DNA of 64,000 bases from Sporobolomyces roseus. Its lineage: Eukaryota > Basidiomycota > Microbotryomycetes > Sporidiobolales > Sporidiobolaceae. Below, one piece after another: positions 55,589 to 64,000 of this stretch. The notes below the pieces were generated by a model. That model did no database searches, was not told the origin of the DNA, and worked only from the letters and a program-made list of their open reading frames with translations. Every line of letters starts with the position of its first letter. The first letter of the stretch is position 1. The position numbers and the translations under genes are program-made. Location of the stretch: assembly GCA_016617785.1 (NCBI GenBank), contig JADILM010000008.1:1302001-1366000 (forward strand), written 5' to 3'.

Positions 55589-56091
55589 CCTTCTCGAGGT
55601 GTTTGTGGTGTAGTAGAAACTCAATGGGTGAAGAGAGAGAAGAAGAAAGGGGAGATGGAAATTTTTAGCCAGAGATTATTGGATACAAAATTCTAAAAGG
55701 GGTTCTCCGCCTCTCCTCCGCTCGCCCGCTCCCTCTGAGTCAAATTCGAATTCATCCGCTCACACTTTTGTCGGTCGAAACCGTCGCATCGAGCTCAAAT
55801 TCCTCTCTTACTCACAAGAGTGATAACTCTGCACGAGAGCATTCAGTTCAGTAGTTGTGCACCGAAGAAAAGGACAAAATCAGTGATCGACAGGAGTACG
55901 GAGCCCCGCGGAGAAGAAGATGAAGAGAAGAGAAAAAGATTCCTTCAAATCTTTCCTTCCTACTCTTCACTTCTGCTTCGGAACAGCTACACGGGCGTGA
56001 GCAGTATCTGCTGCCTGCTCCCAAGACAGCAAGATCTGAATGTTTCTCCCCACACAGTTCTCCTTATTTCTCTCGCCTCTGATCATTCGCT
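55589..56091. other. divergent intergenic region
   Basis: Promoters of the MFS gene (minus) and of the GtaA-like gene (plus). A first exon with signal peptide for the latter may lie at about 55950-56060, but I cannot join one. No other gene seen. Confidence 0.5.
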
Positions 56092-59000
56092 ATGCTTCTT
56101 CCCAGCCTCAGAGATGGCTTCGGATGGTTCACACAAACTATGGCAATCTCACAAGTCCCTCTCAATCGTCCTCTAGACTCGAAATCACTTCCCACCACAT
56201 CGATTCTCTCGGAACCACTTTACTCGCCTTTCTTACCTCCTGCGATCCCTCTAGCAGTCAAATCACCTTGTTAGTAGCTTCAGACATTGATCGGGCTGTG
56301 CTAACGAACCATCATCTTGACAGATCTCAACACATGGCTTTCGACAGGAGGAGACAACGCAAAATTACTCGCAGGGCAATGGGCACAACATTGGCCTATC
56401 AGATTTGGACCAGAATCAAAGAAAAGCTACCGTATGCCGTGGTCCGGAGCAATACGGATTGACGGGAAAAGTTACGAATTCCTCGGAGCTCCCATCTCTT
56501 CGGATTCCTCCTTGAGCGGTTATTCAAAGGGCATAGCGAATCAAACGTCTTTCACCTTCACTGCGACACGATCGGTCTTCTCATTCCAAGCGGAAGACGT
56601 CGGATTCAACGTCACTTTCCTCTCGCCGATCACGCCAAACGACGAAATTCGAACTTCTCTACCATTCTCCTACCTCTCCATCGACGTCAATCCTTCTTCT
56701 CTGGACCAGCATTCGATCTCGGTTTACACAGATATCGGTGGAGAGTGGGCGTCAGGCGATTCCTCAGTCGACATCGTCCGTCTTTTCGATAAACCTCCTC
56801 CGAAAGAAGGAAATCGCTGACTCTGCTTGATCGTCAGATATGGGACTTCCAAGCTCACAAAGGTGTTGGATTCCATTCGATCTCCCGCAAGGATCAGATC
56901 ATCTTCGGAGAGTATGCGGAGCAAGCAGAATATGGATCGACAATCTACGCTGGTGATTCTGTACGTTCGCTTTTCCCTCGTCAGTTCTTCGCACTCGACT
57001 GACGAAGCTCACGATTCAGTCTCGTGCTGTTGCTTCAAGCGGTTCAGCGCATCAACTGCGCTCTCGTTTCATCGAGAAAGGTCGACTCGACGGAACTTTC
57101 GATTCTCGATATCGTCGAATTGACGATGACGAGCCGGTCTTTGGCTTCTCCGTGCCTCTGAGTAAGCATGATCCCCAAGCAGTGTTCACAATCGGTCATG
57201 TTCGCAATCCTTACGTCGTAAGGTTCTTTCCTTCTCCTTTGTCTCTTGATTCTGGCTTATCATTCTCGTCGACAGAACTATGTCACTCCTCTCGGTCAAG
57301 TATCACTCGATGGGCTCTGGACGACTCGCTATCCTCGTCATGGAGACGCTATCGCTTTCTTCCAATCCGACTATCCTCGCGCTCTCATCGAAGCGAAGAA
57401 ATTCGATGGTCAACTTCGCAAAGATGCCGAACGAGTCTCGGGCAGCAACTACGCTGCGATCGTCGAGCTTTCAACTCGCCAAGCCTTCGCGACATTCGAA
57501 TTGACGACGGGAGTTGACGAGGACTGGAAAGAGGACAAGACGAAAAGTATGGCTTGGTTGAAAGAGATTAGTAGTAATGGTGATATGTCGGTACGATCCT
57601 CACTTCCTCTCATACCATCCCAAGCGCCCCCTGATGGATTGCTGAGGTCAGACGATCGATGTTATCTTCCCTCTCCATCCGATTCTGCTCTACACGAATC
57701 CGACACTTCTCGCACTACTTCTCGAGCCCTTGCTCGTATACACGCATTCGGGACTTTACCCAAACCGATGGCCTGTCCACGATCTAGGTCGCTACCCCAA
57801 TGCTACGGGATACGCTGACGGGAATGATGAACCTATGCCAGTCGAAGGTAAGCAAAACACTCCCTCTCCTGTCAGTTCGAGTCACGCCGACGTTGTTTTG
57901 AGCGATGCAGAGGCCGGGAACATGCTTTGGATGGCTCTGTCGTACTTCCAGCTCACTTCTGATCTTCCCTGGGTCGAGAAGCATTACGAAGTGTTCAAAT
58001 CGTGGACGACTTTCCTAGTCGACGACGGTCTCCTCCCTGCGAATCAACTGAGCACCGACGACTTCGCCGGTGAGTCAGACCTGACCAGCGTCGTAACGGT
58101 AGGCGAGAACTAAACTTCGGTATCTTACAGGTCAACTTGCGAATCAAACGAATTTAGCGGTCAAAGCGATCGTAGGAATCGGTAAGTAGTCTCTCTCGAT
58201 GATCTTCATTGACTCGTACTCAGCTCGTTACGGTGATGTAGGTGCAATGGCGGAACTAGCGAATCAGACGGGCAGATACACTGATTGGGTTCATTACCGG
58301 TCAACTGCAAAGGTCAGTCTCGGTATTTCCTATTCGTGTCGGTTCTCTCGCTGGTCAACCAATCTCCCTTCTTCCTATCGCCGCAGACCTATGTTGAGGA
58401 ATGGTCGAGATTCGCGATGACTGATCTCGACGGTTCGAACCCACATGCGAAACTTTCGTATCAAGACGAAGACTCGTGGGGCACTCTCTGTACGTCTCCT
58501 ATCTCGAACTACTTCCTCACATTACCCCTGGGAGCTGACTGATCGTCGAGACTAGACAATTTGCTTGGGGATCGAATTCTTTCCCTCGACCTGTTCCCTC
58601 CCGAGCTCTACAAGTATCAAGCGAATTGGTATCGACAGAAGCGAGAGAAGTATGGGGTCCCTCTCGACTCACGTCACTATTGGGCGAAGGTGAGTCCGAA
58701 GGCTTGTGATCTCGTTGTGTGACGGGACAAAGCTTTTGACTGATCCTTTCCGCATTTCTCTTTCCCAACAGACGGATTGGCAGATCTTCGCAGCCGCTTC
58801 AACCGACGACAAGAAGACGCAAGATATGTTCATCGACGATCTAGTCAGCTATCTCAAAGCTGGAAAGGTCGACGCCGCTTTCCCAGAGTACGTTTCCGTT
58901 GATCGTACTCCACGGTTATTAATTCTCGACAAGACTCGCTGATATCAGCATACCTCTCTTTCCATAGCCTCTATGAGACCCCGACGGCCAATTGGCCTGG

Positions 59001-59181
59001 AGAAGAAGGATTAGATTGGGGAGTTCGATTCCTTGCTCGACCAGTCGTCGGCGGTCACTTCGCTCTACTCGCTCTCGAAGCCGCTGACGCAGCGAATGGA
59101 AGGAAGAGAGTAGAAGAGGCAAAGGGAAGCTTTGTGCTGCAAGGAGAGACGAGGGAGATGAAGTGGGAGAAGGAAGTTTGA
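56092..59181 (+). CDS. gtaA: glutaminase A (GtaA)-like protein, 769 aa
   Basis: Family of fungal DUF5127/DUF4965/DUF1793 proteins, with secreted L-glutaminases as the studied members. Thirteen exons: 56092-56269, 56324-56775, 56838-56960, 57020-57217, 57276-57590, 57652-57847, 57911-58069, 58131-58181, 58242-58312, 58387-58489, 58556-58689, 58772-58887, 58968-59181, all in frame. Family blocks in order: PPAIPLAVKSPYLNTWLS, QHWPIRFG, the V-x-T-D-I-G-G-E-W strand, YVTPLGQVSLDGLW, RQAFATFEL, HSGLYPNRWPVHDLG with HPNATG-like YPNATGYADGND, EAGNMLWMALSY, FAGQLANQTNLAVKAIVGI, and TDWQIFAAASTDD. Normal length. The ATG at 56092 gives no obvious signal peptide, so the true 5' end may be an upstream exon. 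Confidence 0.88.
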
Positions 59182-59619
59182 GTTGATTTCGAGGAATCGC
59201 TTGGCCGGTCGGGATCCAGTTTCGAGACCTGTAGCATAGTCTGTTAGCGTTCGAGCCAATGTAGCTTTCCGTGTGTGTCGAGTCCAGCGAGCGACGACTC
59301 TCAACTGGATTTTCGAGCTTGAGAACGATAAACTATTCTCTTGCGATTCATTTGCAGTACCTCGTCTACACGAGTTCGAAATCACAGCTTGGCACCATCC
59401 TCCGCTCTGCAAGAACACAAGAAACGAAGCAAAAGTCGCAAAGAAAAGAATCAGCTCGCTGTCTCTCTCTCGTTTCGGGAATTCGACGAATCTGTTTGAT
59501 GATGGTACTGCATTGCTTTTCCTTCTTTTCACTTTCAGGGTACAGAGTACCTCGATACTACGATCTAATCCCTCCTGAAGGCCTGAGATGGTCGTTGAGA
59601 GGGAGAAGAGATCGTTTCC
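59182..59619. other. convergent 3' region
   Basis: Between the GtaA-like stop and the end of the ABM-fold gene. A/T-richer than the genes; overlapping frames of up to 155 codons show no motif. No gene called. Confidence 0.5.
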
Positions 59620-60213
59620 TTACTTGAACTGTTCACTCTCGAGAAACAGTCAGTACAGGTTCGACAAGGAGACAGAGAGATGAACGCACTTCTTGGTAGA
59701 ACTTGATGTCAATAGCAGCGACGAGACCACTCTTGAGTAGATCTTGGAAAGGAGGTTGAGCCTCTGCGGAAAAAAACGAAAGTCAGCGAAACGAAAGTAG
59801 CGAACCCGATTTCAAAGCGGGACTTACTGTGAGCTTCGATTCCCTTAGCACCGCTGTCATCTCCTACATCTTGATCGTACTCTTCGAAGATGGCGAAAGT
59901 GTCTGCTCGATCAAACGAGGCGATTAGCTCATTTTTTTGAGCGAAAGGTGGGGAATTTGAGGCAAAGAGGAGGGACGTGGACGTACTCTCGTGTCGAGAA
60001 GTACGGTAAGTTAAAGTGTAAGGTTCCTTGTCGGATTCACCCGATTTACGAGCGACAGAGAGGAGTTTCCTTGCGTAGAAATTGCTTGATCAGCAAAAGC
60101 AGTCTAAGCGGAGGGCAGAGGGAGACTCACTGTAGCTCATCAGCCTTTCCTTCCTTAGCAGTAGCGTAGGCGAATACGATGGTCTTGCCGGATGAAGGGG
60201 GAGTTGATGACAT
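59620..60213 (-). CDS. small ABM-fold (antibiotic biosynthesis monooxygenase-like) protein, 112 aa
   Basis: Exons 60131-60213, 59987-60084, 59828-59902, 59690-59763 and 59620-59628, in frame throughout. The start is ATG 60213 (M-S-S-T-P-P-S-S-G-K). The core follows the dimeric alpha-beta barrel plan: IVFAYATAKEGKADEL, a helix with LLSVARKSGE, then TFAIFEEYDQ...AHKAQPPFQDLLKSG. F-x-x-(F/Y)-E-x-(Y/W)...AH...PxF is the ABM signature. Members oxidise or bind small quinone-like compounds without cofactor, or have structural roles; the substrate here is unknown. The last exon is only nine bases (Phe-Lys-stop). The four introns in 112 codons have ordinary sites except the first acceptor, CAAG. Confidence 0.72.
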
Positions 60214-60817
60214 GCTTTAGTTTGGATTTGAAAGGTGGGGATTAGAAGCGAGAACTGTGAAGGACAAGGGAAAGGATGAGCTGTGCTCCGAAGTCAAATT
60301 GGAGTGCTGGTGAAGCTACAGCAACTTACGAAAACAGGTGCGGGTAGTGAAGGGAAGGAAAGAAGCCGTTGACGCTTTTCCGGGACGACTTGTCCGAAAA
60401 AGCTCGCAACTTGTCCGAAGAATCGCAGAATTTGTCACCATTCGAGCTCGACGACTTTGATGCACAACCGAAGACTCGAAAAGAGAGCGCTGCAAGGAAG
60501 CCGACGACGAGGTTGAAGCGATGAAGTGAGAACGAAAACTTTTCTTTACAAAAAAACGATCGGCAGTTCGTTGTGCGAGAGGGGACTATTTAGGGTTTCT
60601 GGGTACGAGGTGAAGCTGACGAGAGACTGTTGAGCGGTGAATGTAAAGTGGAAGCGGTTTGTGAAGTGATCAAGCGAGAGGGATTTGAGGGTGACAAGCG
60701 AAAGGATCTATGTTCATCAAGCGTTTCTTTTCGTGCGAATCTGCGGGACGTCGGGCGTATCAACGCTATGTGACGAGAGGACGAGCAAGGGAAGCGGTGC
60801 TTACTCGAAAATGTGAG
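60214..60817. other. intergenic region
   Basis: Promoter side of the ABM-fold gene and 3' side of the F-box gene. A frame at 60710-61009 (plus) runs antisense into the F-box gene and is not supported. Nothing else seen. Confidence 0.5.
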
Positions 60818-63416
60818 CTATCTATTCAATCTCGCAGCTGCTCTCCTCGCTCGAGCAGACTCTTCGACAACGGGAACGCCTTCGTCGACGGGAGCGACAG
60901 CGGGTGCAGGCTTGTTGAAGAGTACGAGAGAGCGTTGAGGAGTATCAGTTGGCTGAGCGGGATGAGAACGACGAATGTGGTCGAGCTGCGAGAGAGAATA
61001 GAGAATTGAGCTTGTCATCTTTGAGAAAAGCGAAGAGGAAAGCTTACAAGCTCCGAGGCCAACATTCCATCACTACCGTCCGTGTTCCCATGGGAGCAAA
61101 GACCACAGAAGAAATGAGGTCCCAATTCCTCGATGAGTTTCGCCGTCAACTGCGCAGATCCATCTTCGAAATCGACCGCCTTGAGCACTTGCAAGAGAAC
61201 TTGATGCCAGTACGTATTGAACTCAGGGAAGAGGGGTCCTTGATACGTTTCCTCGTTGATCTCGTCGAACTTGCTCCAAAGGATTTCTCGATAATCTCCT
61301 GGATCCTGATCAGAGAAGGCGAATGCTTGCATCGAGTAGAGATTGAGGAGTCGAGCGAGATCTGAATTCGAGATTGTCGCGGGATCATTGACGTCGAGAC
61401 CAGTCGAGTTCTTTGAATTCGAGATACCGGCGAAACGAGAGGGTCGACGAGAGTCTCGAGAGATGGCGAGCTCCGAGCGGATGTCGCGAGAGAGAGGACG
61501 ACCAATGCGGGAGAGCTCGATGGAGGCGATTCGGAGGAGAGTGAGCTTGATCCAACGACGGGCATCGTCTACGTCTTTCATGATCCTACGACGAGCGCGA
61601 GTCCATTTCTTACCGAGATTCTTCCTTGAGTCACCGAATTGCCAGCTGTAGCCTTCCTTCCAGAAAGTCTGGACGGTGTGTAGCTCGAGGAAAATTGGGA
61701 AGGAGGGAAACAGCGTGAGCTTGCCGAGTAACCTGTTGAAGCGGGGTTTGAGTGCGAATCGATAGCCACGAATCTTATGCTCTGTTTCCTTCTCCAACTC
61801 TAAGTTGTGATGGGCTTTGGCAGCACGAGCGAGGGTTGGAACAAGTGTCGCACGCTCTCGGACAGAAAGCTCGATCAACATGACAGCAAAGAAAGTGGTG
61901 TGGAAGAGACTAGAGACATACCGTCGCGTGTGAGAGCATGTGGCAGCTGCACAAACTGTTTCCATTCTTCCAAGACTTTTCGACTATAAAGCGGAAAAAC
62001 AGCTGTGAGGACAACCGAAATTTACGAAAGGGCGAAGAGCTTACACGCTTTCATATTTGTCGATTCCGAGATAATGTAGATTACTCTGTCGACGGACCTC
62101 CTCTCGAATGCTGTGGATAGAGGAGCGAGGGAGTCAGAGAAGATTCGAAAGATTCGAGAAGCGCTACTGACCATTTCTCACGTTCGACTTTGATCTTCCT
62201 CTGCCACAGCTCGAGTGACGAAGCATCCTATAGAAGAAGTCGGTATATATCAGCGGGGATGAGAACGATAGAATGACCACAGACTTCTGCTCACGGCGCC
62301 GTCGGATCGAAGGCGTTGTTTTTTCGAACTGATGAACGATCGAACAGCTGACTCTTGCTCCTCCTTCGAACTCCCACGAATGACATTCAAAAGCTCGGAA
62401 TTGAGTTCCTTCAGGTGATCGACGATATAGAGTTCTGTCAGCAGAAGTCTAATCAGTATTGACGAGGAAGTTGAGCGCGACGACGATATTCGACGCACTG
62501 CCACCAAAGCTGTAGTATTCGGTGTGAGATGTAGGAGCGCATTCGAAGGCTTCGGGGCGCAGTGAGGGAATCATCTCTGTGATTGTGTCCTTCTCAAGCA
62601 TGAGTCTGTAGTTTGGGGGAATCGTCAGCACAGAACATGCATCGAAGGAAGTCGGAACGCGGGCGTACTTGTCGCGACAGCCTTGATCAGATAAGGAGTC
62701 ATCGGAACTCGAGTTCGAAGCACTATGCCATCGAACGAGGAACGTATGGCTCATTTCGAATGCTCCATCTTTCCCACACGCTCTGCAGGTAGTCTCGTAC
62801 AAGAAGCTGATAAGAACTGGCCCGATCAAGTCTCCATTCTGAAAGGATGGGAGATCGAGACCTTTTGCTGAGCGTTTCCAAATCGATTTCGAATGTTCCT
62901 TTGACATGAGGGTCTGATAGAGAGTTTTCGTTGTCCTGGCGAGGTAGAGAAGCGAGAGAGGATCGAGGTTTTCGGCGACTGTAAGGTTCCGAGGCGTGAA
63001 TTTCGAATGCAGAATCGTCGAAGGACAACGAACGAGACCTACCGAGTAACCAGAGATCAAGCGGGAGGTTGACTGATCGACGCGACTCTTCCTCCTCCTC
63101 TTCTTCTTCTTCCACCTCTTCCTCCTTCTCCCTATGATCCGTTCCAGCTTGACCAGTCGCGGGACTTGCGTTGTCCGCTGCAAATTTCGAGACTTCCGAT
63201 TCCTTCGAGCGAAGATGTTCTGAGCGAAAGAGGATCGCATCAGCTGCGAGCATATAGCTGATAACTGAAACAGAACGTACCGTCCGTGTTTACTCCTTCA
63301 GCGCTTCCTTCTTCCTCTGCCACCGGAGACCAATCAACTCTTGCCCTCGCTTTGCCCTTTCCTTTCGATCCGTTGTTCCAACCTCTCCTTGATGTCTTCT
63401 TACGTCTCCAGGCCAT
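60818..63416 (-). CDS. multi-exon F-box protein, 674 aa (intact)
   Basis: Ten exons: 63281-63416, 63043-63219, 62669-62978, 62505-62605, 62295-62434, 62172-62227, 62045-62110, 61922-61983, 61048-61856, 60818-60985; 2,025 nt without an internal stop. A basic N-terminus (MAWRRKKTSRRGW) and a Glu run precede the F-box at about 97-140 (LPLDLWLLVAENLDPLSLL-YLARTTKTLYQTLM). Then come C-R-A-C-G-K and a CRDK pair, the ECAPTSHTEYYS block, and coiled-coil-like arginine-rich helices. A C-terminal C2H2-like finger (FFCGLCSHG...LDHIRRSH) and a basic tail close it. The same order of blocks is seen in 45901-48353. It probably targets substrates to an SCF ligase. Confidence 0.8.
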
Positions 63417-63806
63417 CTCTAGATCGAGATCTCTGGCTGAATGAGTGGTCGAGGAGAGGAAGCTGTAGTGAGATGTCAAGTCAGTGAGAGCTGAGGAAGA
63501 GGAAAGAGAGAACGAGGACTGACCAATCGATACGAGTAGGCTCTCAGAGCGGCTGAGACTGCAGTAAGAGTGCCCTGGAGCCTTGATAGAGAATGAAGGA
63601 GGGAGAAGAAGGAGGGAGAGAAAGCGGAACCAGCGTCGAGAGAACTCCGAAAAATTCCCTCGGACTTTGAGAACGATGTATCCTCATCCTTCGCTCCTTC
63701 TCCTTTCCCTAGCTACGCACTCGAGCTCAGAGACTCCCTGCTCGTAGTCAATTCGACGAGCCTGTCAAAGTCGAGACGTTTCTCTGTGCGATTCGTTTCC
63801 CCTTCC
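63417..63806. other. intergenic region
   Basis: 5' flank of the F-box gene and 3' flank of the gene at the right edge (both minus strand). Frame 63748-63993 overlaps the coding end below in another frame and is not called. Confidence 0.45.
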
Positions 63807-64000
63807 TCAGCGTTGCTTCTGCTCCGAGTAACTCCAAGCCAGCTCCAAGGGCACTTCCAGTCTGATATCCTGCTCCGGAGCGGTAAGAGCTTCGTAGGTG
63901 AAGTTGCCAGCTTGAAGAACTTCGAGTTGACAGAGTTGCAGATACGCGGCTACGAGCGAGCGTAGGGACGTAGAAGCTGGCGCGTCGGACCACTGAGATG
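63807..64000 (-). CDS. C-terminal end of an unknown protein (continues past the window)
   Basis: Open from the right edge to TGA at 63807-63809. The last ~60 residues look like a helical protein end (VAAYLQLCQLEVLQAGNF, LEVPLELAWSYSEQKQR), with balanced amino-acid use. The competing frame at 63748-63993 (Ser/Arg-rich, mitochondrial-presequence-like, from an ATG-type start) is the alternative. Too little is visible to name a family. Confidence 0.45.
   Translation of the reverse strand, partial: SQWSDAPASTSLRSLVAAYLQLCQLEVLQAGNFTYEALTAPEQDIRLEVPLELAWSYSEQKQR

Noticed and set aside
1..64000. CRISPR arrays, bacterial operons, prophage or plasmid features
   Set aside because: Spliced eukaryotic genes throughout. 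No regularly spaced repeats and no bacterial ribosome-binding sites.

Overview
The window is fungal nuclear DNA. Most genes carry short GT-AG introns (about 55-75 nt) with CTGAC/CTAAC-like branch sites, 5' flanks are rich in C/T tracts, and the element at 2908-10994 is a fungal-type chromodomain Ty3/gypsy retrotransposon. The protein styles (large F-box/leucine-rich families, a MYND finger ending in EHQKL-W-P-H-R-C, an LRR-RhoGEF) suggest a basidiomycete yeast, perhaps Pucciniomycotina/Microbotryomycetes. That placement is inference, not proof.

Layout: 1-1564 BUD22-like rRNA-processing factor (off the left edge); 1867-11085 an F-box-like gene split by an 8.1-kb chromovirus; 12028-14266 a second F-box-like gene split by a ~950-bp element with inverted ends; 14894-16041 an intact relative; 16510-17580 an RRM-like protein; 18258-23965 an LRR + RhoGEF(DH) + PH protein; 24611-26006 an F-box-like gene with two in-frame TAG codons; 26401-27609 a single-pass membrane protein; 29289-33820 an ISWI chromatin remodeller; 34063-37909 an NVJ2/TEX2-type SMP lipid-transfer protein; 38563-39783 another F-box-like gene; 40099-41033 a MYND-finger gene with an in-frame TGA; 41874-43015 and 43952-45092 two more F-box-like paralogues on the minus strand (the first frameshifted); 45901-48353 a multi-exon F-box gene with an in-frame TAA; 49579-51140 a tandem pair of small paralogues, the second with an in-frame TAA; 51354-52490 a sixth F-box-like paralogue; 53067-53137 tRNA-Gly(GCC); 53571-55588 an MFS transporter; 56092-59181 a glutaminase A (GtaA)-like enzyme; 59620-60213 a small ABM-fold protein; 60818-63416 a second multi-exon F-box gene; 63807-64000 the C-terminus of an unknown gene.

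The main theme is contrast. Conserved housekeeping genes (BUD22, ISWI, LRR-RhoGEF, NVJ2, MFS, GtaA) can be spliced into clean frames. The F-box-like and MYND genes between them form a duplicating, decaying family. Six F-box-like paralogues share the LP-x-EL-(V/I)-RQI(I/V)ES start and a phase-1 intron at one position. Three of the six are broken, each differently. Their 5' flanks are also duplicated (11.45-12.03 kb with 43.0-43.6 kb; 14.46-14.76 kb with 45.28-45.54 kb and 41.28-41.53 kb), so a two-gene block seems to have been copied in inverted orientation, with one copied promoter now in front of the MYND gene.

The least expected signal is inside the retrotransposon. An 807-nt open frame (4022-4828) lies entirely within the Gag part of the polyprotein in another frame, and its conceptual product looks more like a folded helical protein than the polyprotein segment it overlaps.
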